A DNA stretch of 41,843 bases from VFKI01 sp033762075 (GCA_033762075.1 JANRLY010000012.1:1-41843), one strand, 5' to 3'. Positions 25,312 to 33,517 are shown, counted from the first letter of the stretch. Numbers and translations are program-made. The notes: generated from the sequence alone by a model not told the origin.

Positions 25312-25668
25312 TCAAGCAGCCATCATAAAGCCAGCAAATAAAGCGACGACAGCAATCACAGCATGTAACACATTGTCAGCCATATTCATATGCATCATGA
25401 GGACATTACCATCGGCAACAAAACCCCACACTGCAACGATGGCATAAATGACGCCAAATATTTTGAAATATAATTTGGTATAACTCGCATTAGTAACGGC
25501 AACGAGTGCAAGAACACCAGTTAACAGATGAACACCATTATGCATATTGTCGACTTCAAAAATACCGAACAACATGCCGTCGGTTGTCAAACTTGGAACA
25601 AAACCTAAAATACCTACAGCTAAAAGTACAATACCAAAGACAACCGCCAACTTTTGAACATTCCCCAT
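25312..25668 (-). CDS. DUF4383 family membrane protein
   Basis: A 118-residue protein with four membrane helices (about 7-25, 45-62, 68-86 and 95-116). The conserved histidine motifs NGVHLLTGVLAL after the first loop and DNVLHAVIAVVAL in the last helix are those of DUF4383 proteins. The function is unknown in the family. AAGGAG six bases before the ATG gives a strong start. It is a single gene with its own terminator at 25275-25302. Confidence 0.85.
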   Translation of the reverse strand: MGNVQKLAVVFGIVLLAVGILGFVPSLTTDGMLFGIFEVDNMHNGVHLLTGVLALVAVTNASYTKLYFKIFGVIYAIVAVWGFVADGNVLMMHMNMADNVLHAVIAVVALFAGFMMAA

Positions 25669-25722
25669 GTTGCACTCCTTAAAAGTCCGTTTAATGCCGC
25701 GACAATTATAGCCCTATCAAAA

Positions 25723-25989
25723 TCAATTCGGCAACGTCACATTTAACTCTAAAATAGAACATCCATCTTTGCGCTCAAGATCAATCTTGACATCTTCACG
25801 ATCGATAGCGACATAACGGCTGATCACTTCGAGTAAATCTCTTTGCAAATTGGCCAAATAATCTGGCTGATCACGTTCAGAACGCTCATGCGCAATAATA
25901 ATTTGCAAACGTTCTTTAGCGACTGCTGCCGATTTTTGTGGACGCTGAAAATAATGTAAAATTTTTGAAATCTGATCTTGAATACTCAT
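25723..25989 (-). CDS. minE: MinE cell division topological factor
   Basis: The 88-residue protein is MinE. The N-terminal MinD-contact and membrane-target part includes AAVAKERLQIIIAHERS, the segment that stimulates MinD ATPase. The C-terminal topological domain includes YLANLQRDLLEVISRYV and the acidic and hydrophobic dimer strands (VKIDLERKDGCSILELNVTLP). With MinD it sets up the pole-to-pole wave that keeps MinC off mid-cell. The ATG overlaps the minD stop by four bases. Confidence 0.96.
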   Translation of the reverse strand: MSIQDQISKILHYFQRPQKSAAVAKERLQIIIAHERSERDQPDYLANLQRDLLEVISRYVAIDREDVKIDLERKDGCSILELNVTLPN

Positions 25990-26810
25990 GCTGTCTCCTT
26001 TTCCTTGAGACTAAATAAGCGTTTTAACCAACCTGCCTTTTCTTCTGCGAATCGTTCCGGGACTGTTTCACCACAAAAACGCGCAACAGCATCCGCATAA
26101 GCTTGGCCTGCATCTGTTTCACGATTGAGAATCACCGGATCACCCGCGTTAGAAGCCTTCAATACTGCAGTGGATTCAGGAATGATTCCCAATAATGGAA
26201 TTGCTAAAATATCATTCACATCTGCCAAGCTAAGCATTTCACCTTTTGCTGCACGTTTTGCAGAATAACGCGTTAACAATAAATGCTCGCTTAACGGTTC
26301 ACGGCCTTGTTCAGCACGGCGCGTTTTACTCGACAATAAACCTAACATGCGATCTGAGTCACGCACAGAAGATACTTCTGGATTCGTGACAACGATAGCA
26401 TGATCCGCGAAATACATCGCTAATTGCGCACCTCTCTCAATCCCCGCAGGTGAATCACACACAACGTAATCAAAAGATTTGCAAAGCTCATCTAATACAG
26501 CACCCACACCTTCTTGTGTTAATGCATCTTTGTCGCGCGTTTGCGACGCAGGCAAAATAGATAATTCTCTATAATGTCGATCACGAATCAATGCTTGATT
26601 TAACGTTGCTTCACCGCGAATCACATTCACGAAATCATAAACGACTCGGCGTTCACATCCCATGATGAGATCGAGATTGCGTAAACCAATATCGAAATCA
26701 ACAACTGCTGTTTTGAAACCGCGTGCAGCAAGACCCACTGCAAATGAAGCACTTGTTGTGGTCTTCCCTACACCACCTTTACCTGAAGTGACTACGATTA
26801 TTTCAGCCAT
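25986..26810 (-). CDS. minD: MinD septum site-determining ATPase
   Basis: The 274-residue ParA/MinD ATPase has the deviant Walker A loop GKGGVGKTT with signature lysine K11 and K16, and switch regions DFDIGLRNLD and DSPAGIERGAQ. The C-terminal amphipathic tail (GWLKRLFSLKEKE) is the membrane-targeting sequence, binding phospholipid when ATP is bound. It recruits MinC and MinE. It lies 89 bases after minC and overlaps minE by four bases. Confidence 0.97.
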   Translation of the reverse strand: MAEIIVVTSGKGGVGKTTTSASFAVGLAARGFKTAVVDFDIGLRNLDLIMGCERRVVYDFVNVIRGEATLNQALIRDRHYRELSILPASQTRDKDALTQEGVGAVLDELCKSFDYVVCDSPAGIERGAQLAMYFADHAIVVTNPEVSSVRDSDRMLGLLSSKTRRAEQGREPLSEHLLLTRYSAKRAAKGEMLSLADVNDILAIPLLGIIPESTAVLKASNAGDPVILNRETDAGQAYADAVARFCGETVPERFAEEKAGWLKRLFSLKEKETA

Positions 26811-26899
26811 AAAACTCCCTTAAGTTTTCAGTGTAGTCTTTTTTATTTCGGCAATGGCTCGCTCGACTTGCATCTATAAAAAAGATTAGACCTCAAAGA

Positions 26900-27601
26900 T
26901 TAGACTCTTTCACTACGAAGAACCGGTTCGATTTTAACCTGCTCCCCGTCCAAATAAACCTGGATCATATCATGATTTTCAGATAAACGTTGTATATCTT
27001 CTTTTGTTAAATAATAACCTGCAATCGAAACTAATTCAGCCTCAAGTGTTTGGCAAAAAATACGCGCATCGGTATTACCTTGTACGCCTGCCAATGCTCT
27101 ACCGCGTAGCGGACCGTAAACATGGATATGGCCATCCGCTAATAATTCTGCGCCTGGACTCACAGAAGAAACCACAATTAAATCAGCATCGCGTGCATAC
27201 ACTTGCATTCCAGAACGCACTTGAGTGGTAATTAATTTACTGACGGAAGGTTTAGATGTTTTTTTTGTGGATTTTTCGATGATGGTGGATTTCCCATCGG
27301 CTAACAACGGTAATCCCGCTGAAACGGCAGCTTCATGTTGTGTTTCATTCACATGTCGCACACCTACTGGCACCAATCCGTTATCTGAAAGTAATTTTTT
27401 CAAACCCACAAAATCAGGAGATAGAATAGAACCTAATTTCGCAAAATCAATCACGACCGGAACACCTTGGAAAAAATCAGGGGCCCGTTTGACAGCATCA
27501 GTGAGCTGTTGTCCTAATTGATCTAAATCATGATGGATAATCTCAAACACCGTACACGGTGCAAAGCTCGCTTTAAATTGGAAACATGTTTGACGCTCCA
27601 T
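26900..27601 (-). CDS. minC: MinC division inhibitor
   Basis: The 233-residue protein has an N-terminal FtsZ-inhibiting domain (residues 1-105), a lysine/serine linker (KSTKKTSKPSVSK), and a C-terminal beta-helix domain with the MinD-binding signature HVYGPLRGRALAGVQGN. It blocks Z-ring formation near the poles. The ATG at 27601 has a near-perfect AAGGAGG nine bases upstream. First gene of the minCDE operon in the usual order. Confidence 0.96.
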   Translation of the reverse strand: MERQTCFQFKASFAPCTVFEIIHHDLDQLGQQLTDAVKRAPDFFQGVPVVIDFAKLGSILSPDFVGLKKLLSDNGLVPVGVRHVNETQHEAAVSAGLPLLADGKSTIIEKSTKKTSKPSVSKLITTQVRSGMQVYARDADLIVVSSVSPGAELLADGHIHVYGPLRGRALAGVQGNTDARIFCQTLEAELVSIAGYYLTKEDIQRLSENHDMIQVYLDGEQVKIEPVLRSERV

Positions 27602-27657
27602 GGAGCAATTCCTCCTTAAAAATCGTGTTAATGTTCGATGAGCTGTAACAAGGACCC

Positions 27658-27748
27658 GTCATTGCAAGGAGGCGTCAGCGTTTCGACGCGGCAATCCAGC
27701 TTTAAAACTAGATTGCCACGCCCTACGCTTCGCGGGCTCGCAATGACG
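27658..27748. repeat. Palindromic intergenic repeat (CGTCATTG family)
   Basis: Perfect outer arms CGTCATTGC (27658-27666) and GCAATGACG (27740-27748) enclose GGCAATCCAG and CTAGATTGCC as an inner imperfect pair, with minor hairpins in each half. The same architecture occurs at 25050-25166. It sits between the end of yajQ and the start of minC. Confidence 0.85.
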
Positions 27749-27799
27749 AGCTCTTGTCGGAAATTCATCTAATATTTACAAGATCGTCGGTTAAAATGT

Positions 27800-28282
27800 T
27801 CATTCCCTGAAATTTTCAAACTGTAATGGTAATTCAAAATTCGCGCCGCGTAAAAAAGCAATCACTTCTTGTAAGTCATCTTTTTTCTTACCGGTCACGC
27901 GCACTTGATCGCCTTGAATGGCCGCTTGCACTTTTAATCCTTTGTCACGAATCAATTTTACTAATTTTTTTGCTTTTTCAGATTCAATACCTTGCGAAAC
28001 TTCTGCCACTTGACGCGCTTCACTTAAAGTCACTTCTGGATTTTTATACGTAATGGATCGCACATCCACTTGACGTTTGGCTAATTTGCCCCTGAGAATT
28101 TCATCGACTTGTTTTAACTGAAAATCTGTGGGTGCAATTAAAGTAAGAGTATTTTTATTTAATTCAACACGAGAATTGGAACCGCGAAAATCAAATCGTG
28201 AGGTAATTTCGCGATTGGTTTGATCAACTGCGTTAGTTAATTCATGATTATCAACTTTTGAAACAACATCAAATGAGGGCAT
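27800..28282 (-). CDS. yajQ: YajQ family nucleotide-binding protein
   Basis: The 160-residue DUF520/YajQ protein starts MPSFDVVSKVDNHELTNAVDQ, with the family's hallmark TSRFDFRGS and the C-terminal KDDLQEVIAFLRG segment. Members bind nucleotides or RNA, and one homologue responds to cyclic di-GMP; the role here is unknown. The ATG at 28282 was chosen over an upstream start at 28342 because MPSFDVVS is the conserved start and GGAG lies ten bases before it. It overlaps the 3' end of alr by 14 bases, so the two are co-transcribed. Confidence 0.94.
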   Translation of the reverse strand: MPSFDVVSKVDNHELTNAVDQTNREITSRFDFRGSNSRVELNKNTLTLIAPTDFQLKQVDEILRGKLAKRQVDVRSITYKNPEVTLSEARQVAEVSQGIESEKAKKLVKLIRDKGLKVQAAIQGDQVRVTGKKKDDLQEVIAFLRGANFELPLQFENFRE

Positions 28283-29396
28283 CTGCTTTTTTCTCCACGG
28301 ATGAATAATGATCTGATAATTTTTTTTCGATGATAGGTACACGCTGAGTAATATGGGTTAATAATTCATAATTCGTAGTTTCACTATTTGCTGCAACATG
28401 TTCTGCAGGTAACCCTTCGCCCCACAATACAACAGGATCACCCACGCGCGCATCCGGTTGAGTATTTAAATCAACCGTCAACATATCCATTGAAACTCTT
28501 CCAACTAAAGGACAAATTTTTTGATTGACTAAAACAGGCGTACCATTGCGCGCATGCCGTGGGTAACCATCTCCATATCCCATTGCAACGACACCAATTC
28601 GCGTATCTTCAGGGCATGTCCACGTGCCACCATACCCGACGCGCGCACCACGTGAAACATCATTGATTGCAATCAGGCGAGATGTTAAAGACATGACAGG
28701 CCGCAAATCAAATTCTAAGCCTGTTTTATCGGCAAAAGGAGAACCACCGTATAAAATCATTCCGGGACGTATCCAATCTGCATGTGTCGCAGGATTGGTG
28801 AGAATCGCGCCTGAATTCGCTAAACTACGCGGACCAGACAAATCTGCTGTTGTCGATTCGAAAAGCGCCATTTGCTGAACTGTTTTTGCCGAATGAATGA
28901 GATCTGATTCTGCAAAGTGTGTCATTAAACCAATCGGTTTTTTAACATGTGCACAATGCATCAAACGTTGCCAAGCCGTTAGCACATATTTTGGTTTAAA
29001 GCCTAAACGATTCATTCCCGTGTTAATTTTTAACCAGACCGAAATAGTATTATTTTTTTTATATGCTTCAAGCATATTAATTTGTTCAGGATGATGCACG
29101 ACAATTGAAAAATGATTTTCGATAGCGAGTTGCAATTCGTCGCTCGTGAAAAGTCCTTCCATTAAAATAATGGGGTTTTGAATACCCAATGCACGTAATT
29201 GCATGCCTTCTTCGATGCACGCAACACCAAACGCATCCGTTTCAGGGAGTGCGCTTGCAATGCGCAATAAACCGTGACCATAAGCGTTCGCTTTTACCAT
29301 AGCAATAATGCGACTCTGACGTGCAAGCATGCGGATTTTTGCAAAATTATGCTTGAGTGCAGTTATGTCAATTGTAATTTGCGCAGGACGACTCAT
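28269..29396 (-). CDS. alr: Alanine racemase
   Basis: The 375-residue PLP enzyme makes D-alanine for peptidoglycan. The PLP lysine K35 lies in MVKANAYGHG; the second base, a tyrosine, is in RVGYGGTW; the RPGMILYGGSPF and GRVSMDML segments are conserved. Start taken at the ATG 29396 (MSRPAQITID), eight bases after the dnaB stop, rather than the in-frame TTG at 29408. The order dnaB-alr is usual in gammaproteobacteria. Confidence 0.96.
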   Translation of the reverse strand: MSRPAQITIDITALKHNFAKIRMLARQSRIIAMVKANAYGHGLLRIASALPETDAFGVACIEEGMQLRALGIQNPIILMEGLFTSDELQLAIENHFSIVVHHPEQINMLEAYKKNNTISVWLKINTGMNRLGFKPKYVLTAWQRLMHCAHVKKPIGLMTHFAESDLIHSAKTVQQMALFESTTADLSGPRSLANSGAILTNPATHADWIRPGMILYGGSPFADKTGLEFDLRPVMSLTSRLIAINDVSRGARVGYGGTWTCPEDTRIGVVAMGYGDGYPRHARNGTPVLVNQKICPLVGRVSMDMLTVDLNTQPDARVGDPVVLWGEGLPAEHVAANSETTNYELLTHITQRVPIIEKKLSDHYSSVEKKADALI

Positions 29397-29404
29397 AATC
29401 AAAA

Positions 29405-30808
29405 TCAACTCATAGATGTAGCACGTGTATAATTTTCAAAACAAGTATATTTGCCTAAGAAAGTGAGTCGTATTTTGCCGATAGGACCATTACGCTGTTT
29501 ACCGATAATAATTTCAGCGGTACCTTTATCGGGACTGTTTTCGTTGTAGACTTCATCGCGATAAATAAAAATAATAAGATCGGCGTCTTGTTCGATAGCG
29601 CCGGATTCACGTAAATCTGACATCAATGGACGTTTGTCTGCGCGTTGTTCGAGGCCACGATTTAATTGAGATAAAGCAATCACTGGAACATTTAATTCTT
29701 TGGCAAGAGATTTTAATGAGCGAGAAATTTCTGAAATCTCTGCTGTACGATTTTCGCTAAAGCCTGGCACTTGCATCAATTGTAAATAGTCGATCACAAT
29801 CATGCCGGGTTGACCGTATTCTTTCACCATTCGTCGTGCACGTGCGCGCAATTCGGTAGGACTCAGCGCCGGCGTATCATCAATGTACAAGGGCGCTTCT
29901 GATAACATACTCACTGTTGAAATCACACGCGGCCAATCTTGTTCATCAATGCGACCCGTACGAATCTTGAGTTGATCAATGCGAGATAAAGAAGACAATA
30001 AACGCATAACGATAGATTCACCGGGCATTTCCATACTGAAAAGCAATACAGGTAATTTACTTTTCATGACTACATGCTCTGCAATATTCATTGCAAAAGT
30101 TGTTTTACCCATTGAGGGACGGCCAGCGATAATCACTAAATCTGAACGCTGCAATCCTGATGTCATTTCATCTAAATCATGATAGCCAGTTGAAATCCCT
30201 GTAATAGGGTCATCTAAATTAGCCAACATATCGATGCGTTCCATGGTTTTAGCCAGAAACGAATTAATACTCTGCGGGCCACCGCGACGCGAACCTTGCT
30301 CACTGATCGCAAACACACGCTGCTCAGCTTCATCTAATAATTCTGTACTGCTACGCCCTTCTGGGTTAAAAGCACGCGTCGAAATATCATTCGCCGCTGC
30401 AATTAATTGGCGGAAGACTGAGCGTTCACGAACAATATCTGCGTAAGCACGAATATTCGCAACACTGGGTGTGTTATTCGCTAATTCGAATAAATAAACT
30501 TCACCGCCAGCATTTTCAAGCTCATGTAATTCACGCAAAGCTTCAGAGACAGTCAGTAAATCCAGAGGTTTATCTTGTGCAGATAACTTAGCCATGGTCC
30601 GATAAATCACGCGGTGATCATGGCGGTAAAAATCATTTTCATTGAGGCGATCTGAAATCTCATCCCAAGCGCGATTATCGAGCATGAGCCCGCCTAACAC
30701 GGATTGCTCAGCATCAATAGAATGAGGGGGCACTCTGAGGTTATCAGTTGCTACAGAATGGGTTCTGTTACGATCTGTTCGGGCTGTTTGTACGTCCATA
30801 GTCACCAT
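29405..30808 (-). CDS. dnaB: Replicative DNA helicase DnaB
   Basis: The 467-residue hexameric helicase has the N-terminal DnaG-interaction domain (PPHSIDAEQSVLGGLMLD) and the RecA-like motor with Walker A GRPSMGKT at 229-236. The motor also has the Walker B region VIDYLQLM, DnaB motif SQLNRGLEQR with DLRESGAIEQDAD, and the C-terminal RNGPIG segment. Residues 1-25 are a non-conserved leader; the alternative ATG at 30799 is three codons in. There is no intein. It unwinds the fork at replication. Confidence 0.97.
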   Translation of the reverse strand: MVTMDVQTARTDRNRTHSVATDNLRVPPHSIDAEQSVLGGLMLDNRAWDEISDRLNENDFYRHDHRVIYRTMAKLSAQDKPLDLLTVSEALRELHELENAGGEVYLFELANNTPSVANIRAYADIVRERSVFRQLIAAANDISTRAFNPEGRSSTELLDEAEQRVFAISEQGSRRGGPQSINSFLAKTMERIDMLANLDDPITGISTGYHDLDEMTSGLQRSDLVIIAGRPSMGKTTFAMNIAEHVVMKSKLPVLLFSMEMPGESIVMRLLSSLSRIDQLKIRTGRIDEQDWPRVISTVSMLSEAPLYIDDTPALSPTELRARARRMVKEYGQPGMIVIDYLQLMQVPGFSENRTAEISEISRSLKSLAKELNVPVIALSQLNRGLEQRADKRPLMSDLRESGAIEQDADLIIFIYRDEVYNENSPDKGTAEIIIGKQRNGPIGKIRLTFLGKYTCFENYTRATSMS

Positions 30809-30880
30809 GCAAAATCTTTCCGGCAGGTGATTTTCGCATCAATAGAGAGCAATGTACAGGGATGTATATCGTGTGCCATT

Positions 30881-30906
30881 GTCATTCCCGCACAGGCGGG
30901 AATGAC
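30881..30906. repeat. Perfect palindrome between rplI and dnaB
   Basis: GTCATTCCCG (30881-30890) and CGGGAATGAC (30897-30906) flank a six-base loop. It is the same sequence type as the hairpin in ccmH (14746-14765) and the commonly dispersed ATTCCCGC...GCGGGAAT elements. It could act as an mRNA-stabilising hairpin between the two genes. Confidence 0.8.
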
Positions 30907-30938
30907 ATCGTTGAACAATCCTCCGACAAAGCAGCGGC

Positions 30939-31412
30939 TTATTCTTCAGCAGAAGACGACGCTTCTGACGCAACAACTAATTTAATTGTCGCAATGACAT
31001 CACCGTGAAATTCAACTTGAATGTCATATTCACCGACTTGACGTAAAACACCTGTTTCCGGCAAATGGACTTCACTTTTATGAACTTCAACACCTGCCTT
31101 CGTAATCACCTCAGCAATATCACGTGTCCCAATGGAACCAAACAAACGGCCTTCTTCGCCAGCTTTTGCTTGGATTGTGATAGCACCGAGAGCCAACAAA
31201 GCTAATTTTCTAGCTTCAGCGGCTTTCACATTTTCAGCAACACGTGCTTCTAATTCGGCACGACGCGCTTCAAATTTTGCCATGTTATCAGCGGTTGCAT
31301 AAACTGCTTTGCCATAGGGCACAAGATAGTTTCTGCCATAACCTACCTTCACTTTCACTTTGTCACCCAGTGAACCTAGATTACGAATTTTTTCGAGTAA
31401 AATAACTTCCAC
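30939..31412 (-). CDS. rplI: 50S ribosomal protein L9
   Basis: The 157-residue protein is L9: MEVILLEKIRNLGSLGDKVKVKVGYGRNYLVPYGKA is read here in part as the N-terminal rRNA-binding domain, then a long connecting helix (residues 45-75), and the C-terminal domain (LFGSIGTRDIAEVI...VHKSEVHLP). It exceeds E. coli L9 (149) by a serine/glutamate-rich tail. It follows the DUF2232-like gene by 14 bases in the rpsF unit. Confidence 0.97.
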   Translation of the reverse strand: MEVILLEKIRNLGSLGDKVKVKVGYGRNYLVPYGKAVYATADNMAKFEARRAELEARVAENVKAAEARKLALLALGAITIQAKAGEEGRLFGSIGTRDIAEVITKAGVEVHKSEVHLPETGVLRQVGEYDIQVEFHGDVIATIKLVVASEASSSAEE

Positions 31413-31426
31413 TTTTTATACCTCAC

Positions 31427-32347
31427 CTAACTTTTAAATCTCAACATGCCACGAAAATTAACAGCAATATCTAGCAGTGCAAAAAGCGCCACTATGATGG
31501 CTCCTAATGGAAATGTGAGTAAGATGCTCACATAAACCAACACTAAAATAAACCAACCTCGCTTGAGTCGCGCGACTAACGCATGAATCAAGCTCAACCC
31601 CGCCACTGTAAATGCCACCACGATGACAGGCAAACAATCCACTGCAAATCCATGCCAAACACCTAGCAAGAGCAAGGGTAAAATCAACGCAACTCCCGCA
31701 AAACGCCCGAATCGAATCGCATGCAGCTCAGGCCTTAATCCACCAGGATTAAAAACGATCGCCTGCCACCATCTCCCCATCAAAACTTGCAACCAGGCGC
31801 TCGATAACAGTGATGCTATTAAAAAACCAGACATGTAATGACTGGTTTTAGCAATCAAGTCTGCGCGTACGAGTTGCGCATCCGGGATGGCAGCTGACGA
31901 ATTCGCGCTTTGCATTTGATCCATGACTTGAGTCAATTGCGTTGCCCACCAACTCGCAATCTCTGGAAAAACCAGATGCACAATGAGCAATGCTGCGATA
32001 CCGAGCATCGCACCCAATTCAACGATCAAACTCCAACTACGCGTTCGCTCTAATACCACAGCAAATAAACACGTGAGTAAATTCACCGCAAAAGTCAGTA
32101 CAGTTGCAATCAATAACAACTGTGCTGTTGCAGATGTTCTACCCATCGCATAATTTAAAACGCTTGCGGCTAGAACAGCAAAAAAAATTAAACTGCCTTC
32201 GTAGGCCCCTTTACGCAGCGTGACTAACACTGCGACCAATGAGCCTAAACTCCCACCTGGTAGTGGAATAACAGACGTCACAAATGCCAACACACCAGAA
32301 ACAATGCGGCTACTTAAGACGTATTCTGTAAAGCGTTTAAACCACAT
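31427..32347 (-). CDS. DUF2232-like integral membrane protein
   Basis: The 306-residue hydrophobic protein with about eight membrane segments lies between rpsR and rplI, the place where many gammaproteobacteria keep a DUF2232 (YybS-like) membrane protein. The function is unknown. I took the ATG at 32347 (MWFKRFTEYVLSSR), which has AGGAAGG just upstream, instead of a TTG at 32386 whose extra residues are encoded by repeat DNA. Assignment depends on position and topology more than sequence motifs. Confidence 0.75.
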   Translation of the reverse strand: MWFKRFTEYVLSSRIVSGVLAFVTSVIPLPGGSLGSLVAVLVTLRKGAYEGSLIFFAVLAASVLNYAMGRTSATAQLLLIATVLTFAVNLLTCLFAVVLERTRSWSLIVELGAMLGIAALLIVHLVFPEIASWWATQLTQVMDQMQSANSSAAIPDAQLVRADLIAKTSHYMSGFLIASLLSSAWLQVLMGRWWQAIVFNPGGLRPELHAIRFGRFAGVALILPLLLLGVWHGFAVDCLPVIVVAFTVAGLSLIHALVARLKRGWFILVLVYVSILLTFPLGAIIVALFALLDIAVNFRGMLRFKS

Positions 32348-32373
32348 ATTGGGCCTTCCTGTAGCTTCTAATC

Positions 32374-32423
32374 CCCTCCTCTCCAATAAAAAAGTTTGAA
32401 GTGGAGGGGGCCTAAGGAGGGGA
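32374..32423. repeat. CCCCTCC/GGAGGGG inverted repeat
   Basis: CCCCTCC near 32374 pairs with GGAGGGG near 32403, and a second GGAGGGG follows near 32416. It lies just after rpsR and before the DUF2232-like start and resembles the element at 19596-19638. It may be a dispersed repeat or an mRNA processing hairpin. Confidence 0.5.
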
Positions 32424-32426
32424 GGT

Positions 32427-32651
32427 CTAATGCTTATCGCAATAAGGTAACAGCGCTAAGAAACGTGCAATCTTAATAGCATTTGCCAATTGTCTCTGAT
32501 AACGCGCGCGCGTCCCTGTAATACGGCTTGGTACGATTTTACCGGTTTCAGTGGTAAATTTTTTCAAAAGCCAGACATCTTTATAATCGATTTCTTCGAT
32601 TTTATTGGTGGTGAAATAGCAAAACTTTTTACGACGAAAATGTGAAGACAT
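32427..32651 (-). CDS. rpsR: 30S ribosomal protein S18
   Basis: The 74-residue protein has the S18 hallmarks: an N-terminal RRKKFCYF stretch, IDYKDVWLLKKF, the rRNA-binding IVPSRITGTRARYQRQL and a final LALLPYCDKH. It binds S6 and the platform of the small subunit. It follows rpsF by 14 bases; the priB gene that sits between them in E. coli is absent. Confidence 0.98.
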   Translation of the reverse strand: MSSHFRRKKFCYFTTNKIEEIDYKDVWLLKKFTTETGKIVPSRITGTRARYQRQLANAIKIARFLALLPYCDKH

Positions 32652-32665
32652 GAAAGCACCTCATT

Positions 32666-33148
32666 CTATTGATCGGTAGATGCGTCTGTTGCAGCAGAAG
32701 CTTCTTGTGGACGCGCGGTAGTCTTTTTAGATCTGCTGCCGCCTGATCTTTCACGATCATGGCCATGGCTTGGCATATCACTGTCTTGACGACCAAATGA
32801 ATCACCTCGTTCACGCTCATTGCGATTATCGCGTTCTTTGAGCATGGGGGAAGCTTCTTTAACAGCTTCATGCACATTTAAAACGAGATTACGAATGACT
32901 GCGTCGTTATAACGGAATCCATTGGTGAGTTCGTTCAAGGTGTCACGATCACACTCGATGTTCATCAGAACATAGTGGGCTTTCATGATTTTGTTGATGG
33001 GGTAAGCAAGTTGACGGCGACCCCAGTCTTCAACGCGATGTACTGCGCCTTTTTTTTGCGTGACGAGGTTGCTGTAACGCTCAATCATGGCGGGTACTTG
33101 CTCGCTTTGGTCTGGGTGGACCATAAATACGATTTCATAATGTTTCAT
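32666..33148 (-). CDS. rpsF: 30S ribosomal protein S6 with long C-terminal extension
   Basis: The S6 fold occupies residues 1-100 (MKHYEIVFMVHPDQSEQV, VEDWGRRQLAYPI, AHYVLMNIE, IRNLVLNV). Residues 101-160 are a low-complexity tail rich in Asp, Glu, Arg, Ser and Ala with no fold signal. S6 pairs with S18. In E. coli RimK adds glutamates to the S6 end; the tail here does not end in the E. coli pattern. I chose the ATG at 33148 because it begins the conserved MKHYEIV; the frame opens further upstream without homology. First gene of the rpsF-rpsR-rplI unit, behind promoter 33226-33255. Confidence 0.97.
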   Translation of the reverse strand: MKHYEIVFMVHPDQSEQVPAMIERYSNLVTQKKGAVHRVEDWGRRQLAYPINKIMKAHYVLMNIECDRDTLNELTNGFRYNDAVIRNLVLNVHEAVKEASPMLKERDNRNERERGDSFGRQDSDMPSHGHDRERSGGSRSKKTTARPQEASAATDASTDQ

Positions 33149-33179
33149 AATGTCTTTCGACTCCCTATGGATAGTTAAA

Positions 33180-33204
33180 GCCTTACCAGACATCTGGTGA
33201 AGGC
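33180..33204 (-). promoter_or_regulatory. Hairpin in the rpsF leader
   Basis: Between the promoter and the rpsF start the transcript can fold GCCTTCACCAGA against TCTGGTAAGGC, leaving one bulged base. Many bacteria carry an S6:S18-binding leader before rpsF; this stem could be that site, but the conserved CCG bulge is not clearly present. Confidence 0.35.
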
Positions 33205-33225
33205 AAGGAGAAAATGAAGTCGGCA

Positions 33226-33255
33226 ATTCTACGCAAATTCAGGCACCTACGTCAA
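33226..33255 (-). promoter_or_regulatory. rpsF operon promoter
   Basis: On the minus strand TTGACG (33255-33250), an 18-base spacer and TAGAAT (33231-33226) form a strong sigma-70 promoter about 80 bases before the rpsF ATG. Confidence 0.65.
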
Positions 33256-33276
33256 ATCTTTTTCTACGAATTTCCC

Positions 33277-33306
33277 TTGACAAGGCCCACCATAAACTCT
33301 GAGAAT
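33277..33306 (+). promoter_or_regulatory. tRNA-Met promoter
   Basis: TTGACA (33277-33282), an 18-base spacer and GAGAAT (33301-33306) end 11 bases before the tRNA. The GC-rich discriminator (GCGCCC) is the kind seen in stringently controlled stable-RNA promoters. It overlaps no gene and points away from rpsF. Confidence 0.6.
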
Positions 33307-33316
33307 AGCGCCCTTC

Positions 33317-33393
33317 GGCTACGTAGCTCAGCTGGTTAGAGCGCGGCACTCATAATGCTGAGGTCGGTGGTTCGAGTCCACCCGTAGCCACCA
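33317..33393 (+). tRNA. tRNA-Met (elongator), anticodon CAT
   Basis: The 77-base gene has acceptor arms GGCTACG/CGTAGCC, a D-arm with AGCTCAGCTGGTTAGAGC, anticodon CAT at 33351-33353 in loop CTCATAA, T-arm GGTTCGAGTC and an encoded CCA end. The paired first acceptor base and its likeness to E. coli metT identify the elongator rather than the initiator. It could in principle receive CAT for tRNA-Ile2, but the ATAATGCTG anticodon stem fits Met. Confidence 0.95.
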
Positions 33394-33455
33394 TCCTACT
33401 TCATTCAGATAATCCACTCTTCCCACCTATACCTCTAAAACTGCCAAATCCTTGT

Positions 33456-33493
33456 TATGTCATATTGACATATATGTCAATATGACATATACT
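33456..33493 (+). promoter_or_regulatory. higBA promoter overlapped by a perfect 34-bp operator palindrome
   Basis: A perfect palindrome runs from 33456 to 33489, centred on TGACATATATGTCA. Within it lies the -35 TTGACA (33465-33470), then a 17-base spacer and the -10 TATACT (33488-33493). A repressor dimer bound here would cover the whole promoter. The HTH antitoxin of the next gene pair is the natural candidate for autorepression. Confidence 0.85.
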
Positions 33494-33517
33494 ACTTGAA
33501 AGAATAAGGAGAATTCA

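Noticed and set aside
32348..32386. N-terminal extension of the DUF2232-like protein from a TTG
   Set aside because: The added residues come from the CCCCTCC/GGAGGGG repeat, and AGGAAGG directly precedes the ATG at 32347.
33351..33353. Anticodon CAT read as initiator tRNA or tRNA-Ile2
   Set aside because: The acceptor stem is fully paired at position 1, unlike the initiator, and the whole sequence closely matches elongator metT.
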